64,000 bases of DNA from Endothia cerciana (Eukaryota; Ascomycota; Sordariomycetes; Diaporthales; Cryphonectriaceae): NCBI GenBank assembly GCA_026119935.1, contig JALRMH010000028.1:401981-465980 (forward strand), given 5' to 3'. This document shows positions 38,926 to 51,038 of this stretch, piece by piece (the first letter of the stretch is position 1; each line of letters starts with the position of its first letter). The notes under the pieces were generated by a model. The model searched no databases. It was not told where the DNA came from and saw nothing but the letters and a program-made list of their open reading frames with translations. A program made the translations under genes and the position numbers.

Positions 38926-41900
38926 TCACAGCTCGTCATCATCGTTCTCCAGCTCTGATGGCTTCATCAGACCGCCGACCTTGGATCTCCGGTCGAGATC
39001 CGCCTGTTGTTTCGCCGCGTCCTCCTTCTCCTTCTCCACCTGGTAGAGCTCGGCATTGTCACCAGCGAACTCCTTCAGCGCGACCAAGAAATCGCGCAGG
39101 TGGAGCCGGAATTTATCGTACTGTGTGTTGAGCGTGAACAGGCCCTCAACAAAGGCGGCGATTTGTGCCCTGTGGAAAGGTTAGCTAGCAATACCACGGG
39201 TGCATGCACCATGCGGTGGGCTTACGGTTGAAGGTTTGTAAAAGCATTCTGCAACAAGCTGCCCACGAAGTTGCCAAGGAACTCCCGGTTCGAGGTACCT
39301 GCCTGGGCCTGCTCCGCCTGGTAGATAGGACCCTGGATCTTGGGTTCAGCCGCATCAGCTGGCTGCACAAAGTACATCATGCGCATGAGCAGCATCGACT
39401 GCGTCTTGAAACCAGCCTTGTGATCCTGATCCGTCAGGACAAAGAACACATCCTGCAGGATGGGAATGAAGAACTGGTTGAAGAACGCGTTTGATGTCGA
39501 CACGTCCGTCTTCTCCGCAATGTTGTTGATGAGCTCAAGGCACATGTTTAGACCAGCGGCCTCAACGTCACGATTGTCGTGCTTGCTAGCCCACAGGCAA
39601 GAATCGATGACGAATTTGAACTGCCGGTTGTCAAGCTTGAGGAGAGCCGGGAAGCAGTGGAGGTTGATCGCCCGCAGAAGGTTGAAGAACTCGACCCTGT
39701 GTTCTGGAAATTCCGAGAAGTCCTTGTTGATCATTTCCAGCGTGCATTCGAACACATTTTCCATGATGATGGGAACTTGATCCTCCATCAGGGCGGAGAG
39801 TTTCGAGATGACAGCAGTCATGGCCCTCAAGACCTCCGCGTCGCGAGCACCGGGGACGTTACGATTGTAGTCCACGAGGACGGAGTCGAGCAGTGGTGGA
39901 ACCATCTGCGCACGTACGGCGGGAAGATCCTCGGCCTTCTCGACATAGGTCTCGATCAGCTTTAGGATCTCCTTCTTGATCGTCCGCAGACCCCGGACCT
40001 TGGGCATCTTGGTCGCAATCTCGCCCTCCCTGGCCACGGCTTCGGAGATCAGCTGGCTGGTGGCCCTGTACATCTGCAGCATGTCATGGTAGATGCGGCC
40101 GATTTGCGGATAGAAGTATGGCCCGACCGATGAACAGGCCGAGACGTTCGTCTTCATGATGTTGCCGATGATCTTGATCGTATCAGCGTCCTGCAAGATC
40201 GTCGGATTCATCGTAGCCTGCTTGATGATCTCATCCCACGCGGCGTTGGGATGCTGCATCAGTTCAGCTAAGAGCCGTTCTTGCTGGCTCTTGTTGCCCT
40301 GCGCTGCCACCATGTAACCGCAAGCCTCGTAGAACGTGTGGACCTGCTGGGGGGTGAGGTCGTTTGTGATCTTGGGGAGGTTTCTGACAATCTCCTCGAT
40401 GAAGGGTTCATGCTCGCTCGGCTGGAGAGCGACGAAATGGCGCTTGCATGATTTGGCGATCTTGATGAACGTGTCGCATGCCATGTCTTGTACACCTGTG
40501 ATGGATGTCAGCAGCCATCCATGAGCCGAGTAGCAGGAAAAGACTTACCCTCGTGCGACTCATGCATGAACTCGAATAGCTTGTTCACAACCGTCTTGAG
40601 GAACTTCCAGTGCGCCTTGAGGAATCGGGGATACTGGCCGACGATGTACATGATATTGCTGGCAACAACGGCCTTGTTGTCCTTACCACGCTTCATTTCT
40701 GTGAGGCCCAGGAGATCCTTGATAACGGTCACCAAGAATCGCTTCTCCGTCTCCTCGTTCATGGCCAGAGAAATGGATCCGATGGCCCAGCAAAGAACGT
40801 TGCAGTTGTGCCAGGACCACTCCGAGCCGTCGACCTGCTTCGCAAGCTTGTCCGTCATGATATTCTCCGTGTCGACGACATCTAGGTGGGTGAGGTAGAC
40901 AAGACACTCCCGGATGGTCTTGTAGAGCTGCACAGTATCGCTCTCCTTGACGAACTCCCGGACAATCTCCCCTTCATCGTTCTCAACGATCAGCACCTCC
41001 TCGGGGCGCACCATCTTCTCAATCATAACGACTCGGAGGTTGGTCAGGATCTCCTGATACTTGTGCTTCCGCAGAGGATAATTGGTCAGGAGCGCAGGGT
41101 TTGGTGCCCCTCCTTGCATGGTTCCGATGGCCATCAACGGGTTGTCGCCGATGGGAAGGGACTGCATTTCCTCGTAGAGCTCCTGGACCAGCTTGAGCCA
41201 GTAGTCGAGGCAGATCTTGAAGATTTCTCGATCGTCGATCTGCGAGATACGGATCAGGTAGTAGTGGCCGTGCGTGAGGTAGTCCCGATTCGGGAGATTC
41301 TCGATCAGCTGTGAGAAGTTAGAAGAGTGTACCAGATCAGCCGCGGGGGGTTGTTGTTTGTAGGTCTAGACTCACGTTCAGATGCATGGAGAAGAAATTG
41401 GTGAGGAAGAGGGCCAAGTTCTGCACAAACTGCTGATCTCGGGAGTTGCTCTGGGGGTATGTCGACTTGAGATCCATCTGGATGGGAATGATATTCGATA
41501 TCGTGGTCAGGACCTCGGTGAACATCTTGACAAGCTGCTCGTCATAGTTATTGCTGCCCGGACCGCCCGTCTGCAGGCCTCCGATCTCCGTCAGACACTG
41601 AAGGGTGACGTTTCGGAACTCGGGCACCTCCAGGAAGCGCGTCCGCAGCAGCGAGATGAGGTTCGTCTCGAAGATATACCCCAGCGGGATCCAGTTGCAG
41701 AACCGCAGCAATGTCTCGAGGGTGGCCTGGACAAGGCTTGGCTGGGTGGCCGTGTTCAGGATCTCCTGGCAGAGCTGGAAGATCTGAGAGAACTCGCTGC
41801 ACATTGTCTGCTTCAGGTTCCGAGTCTTGGACGAGGTCATCTGCTCGGCCGAGTAGTCGAAGACCTCCTCGGACAGGAGACGGAGGATGATCATGTTGTT

Positions 41901-42585
41901 TTCGCAAACGGACAGGCTCGAGTGGCAGGCTTGTACGATCTCGTTGATGAACGTCGGCCAGTTGTGCGGCCACTCCTGCTTCAGGACGGAGATGAGTACG
42001 AGGTTCAGCTTGTTGAGGAGCGTGCGCTGGGATCGTAACGACTCCTCGGTACTAGAGCACTGCAGGATGAAGGCGACGATGAAGTTCCGGATGCCTGGAT
42101 CGAAGTCAGCGCAGGAGAGGGGAAATCGAGGGTCCGCCAGAGGCTGCCCACCTTGACACTGGTCCCGTGGGAGCACCTTCCATCTTGTCATGATGACATG
42201 ATCGAGCACCTGCAGGGCAAGGTCTATGCGACTGGTCAGCCAACCGTCCCGCTCGTGGAGATTGCGGCTCTGCGCGGGAGGCGGGGGCATGTACATTTCG
42301 TCTGAGGGTAGGTGGCCTGGGAGAGGATATCGTCCACCATGAGCCATGCGTCGGGGTCCTCCTTGAACTGCAGTCACGATCTGTCAGCGGGGGCCGAGGG
42401 TGGCGTGAAGGGGCGCGCATATTTACCTGGTTCAGGGCGGCCTGGGCAGCCTTTTGCTGTAGGTAGGATGAAGCCGTCAGCAAGAATAGCACGGGGTGAT
42501 AGGGTCAGGCCAGCCCTACCTGGTCGCCACGTCCCTCATAGAAGGCACGGACGGTCACGTCCAGCTCCTCTATGGATATCGCCAT
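38926..42585 (-). CDS. Exportin-1 (CRM1/XPO1), nuclear export receptor
   Basis: Eight exons: 42585-42520, 42456-42427, 42367-42295, 42223-42152, 42094-41376, 41308-40549, 40495-39226 and 39169-38926, totalling 1077 residues, the family length. CRM1 is the karyopherin that carries leucine-rich-export-signal cargo with Ran-GTP. Family blocks are intact: FKEDPDAWLMVDDILSQATY, LALQVLDHVIMTRWKVLPRD, NFIVAFILQCSSTEESLRSQ, the NES-groove region and the acidic end ELENDDDEL. In the groove the sequence is DLLGLTEMKRGKDNKA, so position 523 (codon 40702-40700, ACA) is Thr where leptomycin-sensitive exportins have Cys. The first two exons are tiny (22 and 10 codons). Intron 4 (42151-42095, 57 nt) is in-frame and stop-free. 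Every exon junction was checked for phase. Confidence 0.97.
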
Positions 42586-43560
42586 CGCGACAGGTGTGCG
42601 TGGTGGTGTGAAGAATCTGGGCTGGGTGCTGCGATGATGCTTGGCGCGGTGGGGTAGGATGGATGAGAGCACACAGAGGGGATCGCGGAGTGAACCTGGA
42701 CCTGGGCCTCTGACTGACTGCGGTTGTGTGTCTGTTTTTTCTTGTTTCTTCTTCGGTGGGCTGTTGTGGGAAGGGAGCAGAGCGACCGAGGGGAGAGATT
42801 GATAGGAGGGGTGGGCTGGAGGCAGCAGCAGGGGCAAGTCGAAGTGAAGGTTGAAGCTCTCTGCCTCTGACCCGAGCGGGACCGTACGGCAGGCCGGGTC
42901 AGTTCATGCTGCCGCCAGGTCCACCCAGCCTACCCCGCTGTGGCCCCCTGTGGCCCCCAGCCCGCCAGCCTCAAAGCTAGGGCGCCAAGGGAGACCGATG
43001 TTAGGCATGTACCCGCCCGCCCAGCAATCTTTCGCAGGGGCGCCGTAACCTGGTCCCAACCGGCAGCCGGTACGTCACTGACAGGCTTCGAGTCGCGTCT
43101 CGCTTTTTGTCAGCACTCTATCGAGCGCGTCTCCGAAGTTCATTCGCCGCAGGTGGCACTGATGATAAATTCACAACTGCAACCTGCCACTCCGCTCAGA
43201 GGTCCATCAGACAAATGAGAGACAGCCCCTCCCGAGAAGCCCCGGATCCAATTTTGTGGGCAGGCTCTGCTTCGGTTCCTCTTGCAGATACTATGTACTT
43301 ATGTCTCAATCCCCACTGATTTTGGGCGAAGGTGATTCGGCGGTGTCTTGGGACGGATTTGATATCTGACGTTTCTATCCACGAACACCAATTCTTCTTG
43401 TGTGTTGGTGCGCCACTCTTTTTCTACTCTTTTGCTCGTATCCTGGGTAGGAAAGTGCTGCTCTTGCTGGACATGTCACCCGATAGATATCATCTTGTCT
43501 AAAGATCAAATTAAAACCACCACCACCACCACCACCACCACCACCACCACCCTTGCACCT
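42586..43560. other. Intergenic, CRM1 upstream / AGX1 downstream
   Basis: Both neighbours are on the minus strand, so this holds the CRM1 promoter and the AGX1 3' region. A (CCA)n tract sits 12 bp beyond the AGX1 stop. No binding site is assigned. Confidence 0.5.
43517..43549. repeat. (CCA)11 microsatellite
   Basis: Pure triplet run just downstream of the aminotransferase stop codon, so probably inside its 3' UTR as (TGG)n. Confidence 0.95.
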
Positions 43561-44921
43561 CTATGCCTTCTGGTAGCCGCATTCTGCCAGGCCGTCCTCC
43601 AGGGCCTTGATGGCTCGGTCGACATCACCCCTCTTAGGGTCCGTCTGCATGATGGGTCAGCCTGGATGGTCCAGAGGTGGGGGAGACTCCCACTCACGAT
43701 AGAGACACCCATGTGTCCAAAGCGGATATACTTAGGCGCGATCTCCTTGTGGATGCCTCCGGCGAACACGACATTCTTCTTGGCAAGGGCAGGCAGGATC
43801 TCTGCTGCCTTCACGTTCTCGGGCAGGTAGATGGCAGTCATGGTGTGGGCCTGGTCCTCGGGGTTTGATGCGACCTGCTTCAGGCCCAAGGCCGTCACGG
43901 CCTTCTTGATCCTGTCGGAAACCTCTGCGTGCTTCGCGAAGCGCTCCGAGACGGGGGCAGCCAGAATCTGCTTGAGCGCCGTCTCCAGGGCGTGGATAAG
44001 CTGTGGGGAGGGCGTGGCGAAGTACGAGGGCTTCTTTGCCTCATAGTTCTTCATGACTTTGGCGATGTCAGCATCGAATAGCACCAGTCTCACGGGGCCC
44101 GAGGGGCACCTACTGGGTCTCCAGTTGTTCATCGAGGCAAAGTAGGCCGCGACGGGCGCCTTGCGCTGCTCCAGCACCGTCATGGCACGCCTGCTGAACA
44201 TGGAGATTGAGAGCCCGGCGGGGACGCCGATGGCCTTTTGCGAGGCCGACACGACACCGTCGATCTTCCACTTGTCAAACTCGATGTTCTCTCCGGCGAC
44301 GGAGCAGACGCCGTCGACGATGAGCAGCGTCTCGGGGGAGGTCTTCTGGACCAGCGCGGAGAGCTGCTCTATCTCGCTCAAGACCCCTGTCGACGTGTCG
44401 ACGTGCGTGACGGTGATCACCTTGTACCTCTTCTCCCCCAGGGCCTTCTCGATCTCCGGGAGCTGGGGCCTCGAGCCGACGGGGGCCTTGAGCTGGGTGA
44501 CGTTTGCACCGTAGGCCCTGAAGCAGTCGGCGAACGAGTCACCAAAGTAGCCCGTAGTAAGAACTAGGACGTCCTCGCCCGGCTCGACCAGGTTGGCAGC
44601 AACCAGGTCCCAGCCGAGCGTACCGGAACCGGAGATGACGAATGGCTGCGAGGCAGGGTCCTCCGTCTGGAAGAGCTTCCGGAGCATCGACAGGACGTCA
44701 CCAAAGGTGGAGACAAAACCAGGGCCGACATGGCTCTCACTAGACGACGACGACGACGACGATGATGATCACAGTCAGCCCCGGGGGTACGTATATCTGT
44801 CTGCCCGTGGGGCCTCAGGCCGGCTGCCTTACCTGTAGTGGCTCATGGACTGGAGCACGGCATCATCGAACTCGATGGGCCCGGGGATGAGCAGCGCCGG
44901 GTGTTCTGGCTGGGAGGACAT
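43561..44921 (-). CDS. Alanine-glyoxylate aminotransferase (AGX1-like, PLP class V)
   Basis: Four exons: 44921-44833, 44739-44114, 44056-43698 and 43644-43561, giving 385 residues. It converts glyoxylate and alanine to glycine and pyruvate, a main route to glycine in fungi. The start PALLIPGPIEFDD is the family N-terminus; ESHVGPGFVSTFG is formed across intron 1. The PLP site has SGSGTLGWD, Asp172 (IVDGVCS) and Schiff-base Lys198 (SASQKAIGVP). A third intron (44113-44057, 57 nt, donor GTAGGT, CTGAC branch) is a multiple of three without stops. Removing it gives NNWRPIMKNYEAKKPSY, as in relatives, while leaving it would insert 19 foreign residues. The C-terminus (YQKA) is not a classical PTS1, so peroxisomal location is not predicted. 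Intron 1 carries a (GAC)n/(GAT)n run. Confidence 0.95.
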
Positions 44922-46136
44922 GGTGACTGGGTTTGCTGGGCCTGTGGACAGCCGACGATGTTGCACAGGAGGTGTCGGGTCTGCCCTTTGGACCGGTGGC
45001 TGTGCGGTATATAAGCTGCTGGATGGGCTGCTGCCGGCGAGGTGCTGGGAGATCAGAGATAACCGGCCAGGTGCGCGGGGTATCATGACCGGACGCCTGA
45101 ACTGTAGCAGTAGTGGCCGAGACCGGTACATCGAACTGCCTTGGCCTCTCCCGCACCACAACTTGTTGGAGCACGCGGTTCAGCTCGACCAATTGGCTCC
45201 TACGCCGGCAGGATACGGGGTACCTTGCTGTAGCCTCGAGGCGATGGGCTGTGAGGGGACGGAAGATCTTCGGCTTCTGCTGGGCTGGGGCTGTCCTGAG
45301 GGGATGATCGGTGTGGCCTCCCGGGCGAGCAGTTCCGCAGCTCGCTGTGTACATTTGTCTCAAGTGTCTTGTTGTGTGTGTTTGAGTGGACCTTGACTAA
45401 TCGCCCTCACTAAATCAATGGCCGCCTCCGGCCACTGAGGCCCGGAGTTGACTCGGAGGGCCACGAACGCAGGGTGCTGGGCTATCTGGGCCGCCCTCAG
45501 GGATCACTATGCATGTCCCTATCATAGTGTAGTACTTTCAGGACGTCTCAGGCCCGGCTCAGTTCTGTCGTCGGCACCACAGGCCAATGCGTAGTCGAAC
45601 GGCCCTGATTATTTCCAGCCATGAGCTTGAGGCCCCCTGCTGGCCGTATCGTAAAGGTGGACGGCCACTGGATGCGCAGCTCTGTGTCCACTGTACATAC
45701 GGGTACCTGTGTGCTATGTGGCTGGGTACTTGGGATATGACGGTGCTGTCCGGCAGGCGCGCCGGAGCGGGAGCTTACCCTAGCATAACGGCGCAGGGGA
45801 GTGCCGCTGCGGCCGACTGGGTGAGCCTCATCACCCAACAAACACCGCTGACCAGACGCCTGCCAGCCACTCTTGGTGACGACACAAGGCCGAAGCAGCC
45901 CCCGCCCCAGGAGTCTGGGAGCATCGAACGGATACAGGGGCAGGTAAACCACCTGTCAGGGGTGAACACGAGCACGAACCAGGCCACTTGCGGACCCGCG
46001 GCGCATCGGCGCGTCGTCACGCCCCCTCCAACGAAGCTTGCGGACAAGACGTTGGGTACCCCATCACGCGCATGACACTCTGACGCCTCAGAAAGAAAAG
46101 AGAGAAAGAAAGAAAGAAAAGAAAGAATTTCATAGA
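44922..46136. promoter_or_regulatory. Divergent promoter region AGX1 / VPS29
   Basis: 1.2 kb between the two start codons. A GAAA-rich purine tract (46090-46127) lies immediately upstream of the VPS29 ATG, probably in its 5' leader. No recognised binding sites. Confidence 0.5.
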
Positions 46137-46971
46137 ATGGCATTTCTCATCCTCGTGATAGGGGACCTCCACATCCCCGACCGGGCCCTCGACATCCCCC
46201 AAAAGGTACCCCCCATACCCGGAATCCCCCCCAAGCCCAGGGCACCCCGTGCGCACCCCGGCGGCCCCGATCCACGCGCGAAGAGATACCGCACGGCGGC
46301 TGACAGAAGATACCGCCGCACACAGTTCAAGAAGCTCCTCGCACCCGGCAAGATCTCCCAGACCCTCTGCCTCGGCAACCTCACCGACAGGACCACCTAC
46401 GAGTACCTGCGCTCCGTCTCCCCGGACCTCAAGATCGTCAAGGGCCGCTTCGACGTCGAGGCCACCTCCCTGCCGCTTACCCAGGTTGTCGCGCACGGGT
46501 CGCTGCGCGTCGGCTTCCTCGAGGGCTTCACCCTCGTGTCCAACGAGCCCGACCTGCTGCTGGCCGAGGCCAACAGGCTCGACGTCGACGTGCTCTGCTG
46601 GGGCGGCACCCACCGCTTCGAGTGCTTCGAGTACATGGACAAGTTCTTCGTGAACCCGGGGAGCGCGACCGGCGCCTTCTCGACCGGCTGGGGCACCGCC
46701 GAGGGCGAGGACGGCGAGGTGGTGCCGAGCTTCTGCCTGATGGACGTGGGTTATTCCCCCCCCCCCCCTTCCCCCCCCTCCGGAGTGGGCCAGGAGACGA
46801 CTTACGGCTGCGTGTCGTATCTGTGCTGACATTGGGACGATCCAGGTACAAGGCATATCGCTCACACTATACGTCTACCAACTGAGGAAAGATGCCAACG
46901 GCGCAGACACTGTCGCCGTCGAGAAGGTCACATATACGAAACCCGTGGAACCGACGGGACCATCATCATGA
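46137..46971 (+). CDS. Vacuolar protein sorting 29 (retromer subunit)
   Basis: Three exons: 46137-46205, 46326-46745 and 46846-46971, giving 204 residues. VPS29 is the metallophosphoesterase-fold subunit of the retromer, which recycles receptors from endosomes. It starts MAFLILVIGDLHIPDRA, with GDLHIP forming the first metal-site motif, then FKKLLAPGKISQTLCLGN joined across intron 1, VKGRFDVEATSLP, GGTHRFECFEY and the C-terminal VQGISLTLYVYQLR formed across intron 2. Intron 1 (120 nt) is in-frame and stop-free, so an unspliced reading inserts 40 Pro/Arg-rich residues absent from the family. Intron 2 has C13 near its donor. In retromer the fold is usually regarded as a binding platform rather than an active phosphatase. 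Confidence 0.96.
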
Positions 46972-47802
46972 GGAAGGACGCGCAGGCAAGATCAAGCGCC
47001 GTGAGAGAATTGCAACGGGGGGGCGGGGGGCGGGCGAGGTGGGTGCACGTGCGTCAAGGCGGTTGTTCGGGCAGAGGCACGCTCGAGGAATGGGCTCAGG
47101 GTGAGCCGTGTGGGAGAGATGTGCAGGAGAAAGGGATTCCTGACAAAGGCAGGCTCATTCATCAGCAAGCGTTGCGACTACATGTTCCTGGTCCAATACG
47201 GGCGGAGCAGACCAGACTCAAGGACGGCCTTCCAAGACGAGGGGGACTGTGAAGTACGATGCATAGTGTCCTCATTTGTGACCTGGGCACCTCGAGAGAG
47301 CCGTGCATCACATAGACATGTATGCAGAGACATATCCCAAGTGGCTGGGGATAGATAGCCTCAACCTAAACCTGTCCAGCGACAATTGCCAGCGACTACC
47401 ATCGCGTCCGCCGCATACCACGGCAACTTCAGCCTTGTCGGGGTAACAATTGCGGACCATTAGTTCAATGATTATTGAAACAGGGGCTATGTACGTGAGC
47501 CCCCCCCCTGCGCCGCCATCTTCTCACAGTGTTCCAAGCACTGAAATTCGTTTAATTACATTTTAATGGTAATTCTCAGCAAATTTTCGTATGCCTCATA
47601 AAAAAAAGATCTTTATGTGCACTCGCTTTCGATGCAAAATGAAACCCTCGCTGTACCCGGCCGTATCCCATCTCCTTCCCATACACCATAATAACATGAG
47701 GTTCATCAGCAATGCATGAGCACCACATGCCGCACGCTATGCGACAATCCAATATTACTAATTCCCTGTCTTCTACGAGATCGCCATGACAGGGTCTTCC
47801 CG
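46972..47802. other. Convergent intergenic region VPS29 / shugoshin
   Basis: About 0.8 kb holding the 3' ends of two converging genes. No additional gene is recognised; it is AT-richer near 47560-47600. Confidence 0.5.
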
Positions 47803-50015
47803 TCACAACATCATGCTCCTCCTTCTCGATACTCTGTCCTTCAAGGCCGAGGATGGCTCTACCTTGATGGGATCACCACTAGCTTCGAACGACGAGTCGG
47901 TGTCAATGGGACTGTCGAGCATCGAGGCTTTCTTTGGCGCCGCCATCGACGCCCTCTTCCGAGAAGGTCTGCTTTCCTCTATCACATCGCCTGCCCGGCC
48001 AGCACTGGACGCCATCGACTTTCTCATCCCCTTGGTGATCCGGCCTCGGGTGGCGGGCTCTTTTGGCTCTTTGAATGCGGGCGACGTGCTCTTGAACTCG
48101 TAGGGGTCGGTCTCGTCCTGTTTCTCCTCGGTGTCGGCCTCATCCGAATCCTGCTGCTCGAAGAGCTGGCTCTGTCTGGAAGATGGCCTTCGTCGTCGTT
48201 CAGTGACAACAGAGTCTGGGAAGTAGTCTCGAGACTGGTCCCTGGGTGCTTCCTTCAGTAACAGTGGGCTCAATAAAGCAGGCCTGCGAGCTGCATCATC
48301 CGCCACGGGCTTCTCTGCATCCTGTGGCTGTTTTGACGACCCTTCCGCCAAGCTTCCATCTTCGGCTCTGAGCTTGGACGAGGACAGTGGACCAAGGAGG
48401 TGAGCCGAACTCGAGCGGACGAACTTCCCTTCTCCAGATACAGCGTCGAAGAGTTCCTTTGTTGGGCGACGCATCTTGTCCCTGAGGTTTGGCTCGGCGT
48501 AGCTGATAGCCGGCCTTGCCCTCCGACTCGGACGCGAGGTTTCGCCGTGCACAGAAATGTCAGCCGGAGGTGGCGTGTCATTGGGGTTCGCCTCGGTGGA
48601 CTTGGTCTCAGGCGTGTCAGGGAAGGCAGTTCCGGGGTCAGCAGATGGTGTAGCTGGCTCCTGCGGTGGGTCGACTGTCGAGGGGGCCGGGAGATGAGGA
48701 ATAGTCAGCTTGATTGGGACGACCCTCTTCTTCTTGAGTGGTGCGACGGTCCTTTCGGGATCGGTCGTTGTCTTCTTGAGATCATCAGTTGTTGCTGACT
48801 TGACGGGTTTCTTCGGCGACACTAGGTCGTCGTTGGTGGTCTTGTCCGCCAACGGTTTTCGAGGTCGTCCTGCCGCTGGTCCCATGCCCCGCCCATTCTT
48901 TCCACCATGCCTGTTCGATGATGGACCTTTCGCATGTCCATTTGCACGGTGCTTGAGGTCTCTGACCGCAAGTGGGTTGTCTGATGCAGATTTGCTCTCA
49001 GCATTCTCCTTGTCCGCACAAGATTTAGCAGCTTGAGTGTCGCAGTTCTCGTCGCCGAACTTTCTCTTAGAACCGGCTTTCAAGAGAGGAGGGGCTGCAG
49101 CGTCGCCAGACTTTGTGGGTTCTGGGCTTGTGGCGGCGGCGGCCTCCGTCGGTAGCATTGGTCTCTTCTTCGGATCGAGCTTCAGTTGTGGAGGCGACTC
49201 AGGTGGTGCGAGAGTCTCGCCCCTGATCTTGGGACTTGCTTCGAACACGCCAGTGGACCTGGTGGGGCTGTCAATCTTGACCGGATCCTCCTCAACAAAT
49301 CGCGACGTAGGTGGCGGTCCCAGATCTGGCGAGTCGTTGGTGTCTTCGGTGTCGGTGCATATGGCGACGAGCTCGGCATGACTGCCATGCAAGTTAGCCG
49401 GACCTGACAGCCCGAAACATTGTCGATGCACGCCTACGTACCTCATCGTCCTCCGTGGGTAGGCCTTGTTCTCGTGGATAGGCGGCAGCCGTCCCTCCTC
49501 CTGCCTAGCGACCTCCTCGGCACTCCTAGAATCTCGTGGCCTGCGCTTGGCTGCTGGGCTTCGGTCGCCGGTCTTCCTCTGTCTTCCGACCTTCGTCCCG
49601 CCCGGCGATGCTGAGGTGTGCCGTTTCGCTGCTGGTTCCACGCCCAATCCCTGGATCATGGCCCCCCACTCTATGAGCTGCGCCTCCATCTTGGTCTTGA
49701 TCTCGAGAGCATGGTCGGCGATCCTCTGAGCGCCCTTGTACTCCTCGAGCTCCTTCTCAAGCTCCAATATCCGGCCGTTGAGGGTCAGGTTATCCGACAG
49801 GAGCCGTCCACACTCGCTCTCGAGGGAGCGGATGCGTAGTGATTGCGCAGAATTGACTCTAGCGATGTCCCGGTTTTGCCGCAGGAATTTCCTTCGCACT
49901 TGAGGACAGCAACATGGTCAGTATATACGGTGGGCGGAGGGCTGGCCGGGGGCAGGGTCCACTCACGAGTCTCTATGCCGTCTGTTGACACCGGTGGTTC
50001 GTTCAATCTTGCCAT
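47803..50015 (-). CDS. Shugoshin, centromeric cohesin protector
   Basis: Three exons: 50015-49967, 49898-49442 and 49381-47803, giving 694 residues. Shugoshin recruits PP2A to centromeres, protects cohesin from cleavage and helps sense kinetochore tension. The N-terminal segment LRRKFLRQNRDIARVNSAQS (across intron 1) leads into the family coiled coil (about residues 27-100). The basic C-terminal SGO motif is at about residues 450-480 (SRRARPAISYAEPNLRDKM). The middle and tail are disordered, with Ser/Pro/Lys-rich sequence. Intron 2 (49441-49382, 60 nt, donor GTACGT, branch GCTAAC) is in-frame and stop-free; splicing yields RRTMSHAELVAICT. The gene is head-to-head with DAD2. Filamentous fungi usually have one shugoshin, so both mitotic and meiotic roles are likely (inference). 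Confidence 0.93.
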
Positions 50016-50503
50016 TGTATCATAATTAGGGTCGCGAGCGCTGTGGAAATCGAAAACAGGGCGTGGGTGGTGTTGAGGTCGGAGGTAGGTAGAAATATAT
50101 CTGGATCGGGATGCTGTGGGCTCCTTTACATCGGCTGAAAGGTGGGCTGGATGTCAATTCTGGTGGCGGAGGAGGAGCTGCAGTTCGAATTGAGTGGCAG
50201 GTGTGGATGCTGTGAGGTCCCCTGTTTTCCCTTAGGCGAATGGCTCACAAAAGCTCACAAAATAGAGCTAGACCGTTGCTGGAGCAACCCCTTGCTCTCC
50301 CCTGGCAGCCAAGCCTCAGGGGACCCCACTACGACGAACACCCCTGATTACATAGTACCATGCTTGTTGTGGAGATCGGTGGCAGGGCCTCAAGACTCCC
50401 CTCTAGGGTCTTTGGACTCTGCTCTCATATGTGAGCAGGCATCAATTACGACATCACAAGGCCGCGAGAGATACGCCCCACCGAGACAAGACACCCATCC
50501 AAC
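50016..50503. promoter_or_regulatory. Shared divergent promoter region of shugoshin and DAD2
   Basis: Only 488 bp separate the two start codons, so both promoters must lie here. A perfect tandem decamer GCTCACAAAA x2 (50243-50262) is the clearest internal structure. I did not find an MCB-type ACGCGT or a canonical TATA box. Co-regulation is inferred from layout only. Confidence 0.6.
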
Positions 50504-51038
50504 ATGTCATACCAGGGCAGGTCGATACCCGCACACATCCGGCAGCCGTCGATGGCCGGCCCCTCCGCACCGGCAGGCCAGTCCCCAGCGCTGGTGGCGC
50601 GTGTCAACGAGAAGAAGGCCGAACTCGAGAACCTCAAGGAGCTGCGCGACCTGAGCGCGGCAGCCGCATCACAGATGGAGGCACTGGAGCAGAAACTAGC
50701 CACCCTCTCTGATGGCACGGAAGGTATGGCTCAGCAATTCAATGGGGGGAGAGAAGGGGACACCTGGGGTCACTGACGCGACCTTTAGCCATCGCGCTCG
50801 TCATGGGGAACTGGCACAACGTCCTCCGCGCCATCAACATGGCTTCCTGTCAGTCAACCCCTCCGTATCACACGTCGTGGCAGCAAGGCCTTACTGACGC
50901 CTCTGCGCAGCCAAATTACCGAAACCACAACCAGATGCAGAAGACGGCGGGGCGGCACTGCCGCAGACTCTGGTCCGCATACCAACCGAGCATGCACCTG
51001 CCCTGCAAGCCCAGGCCGAAGCTGCTGAAGAGGAGTGA
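50504..51038 (+). CDS. DASH complex subunit DAD2
   Basis: Three exons: 50504-50723, 50789-50848 and 50911-51038, giving 135 residues. DAD2 is a small coiled-coil subunit of the ring-forming DASH/Dam1 complex that couples kinetochores to microtubules. The core is LVARVNEKKAELENLKELRD (coiled coil, about residues 30-70), with LSDGTEAIALVMGNWHNVLR and AINMAS formed across introns 1 and 2. The N-terminus is a short disordered leader. The tail SKLPKPQPD... ends in acidic AAEEE. Both introns are short (65 and 62 nt) with good GT-AG ends. The neighbour on the other strand is shugoshin, another kinetochore/centromere protein. Confidence 0.95.

Noticed and set aside
3779..49441. Excess of in-frame, stop-free introns (five cases)
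   Set aside because: About 22 introns were modelled; a third should be multiples of three and roughly half of those stop-free at this GC, so four or five are expected by chance.
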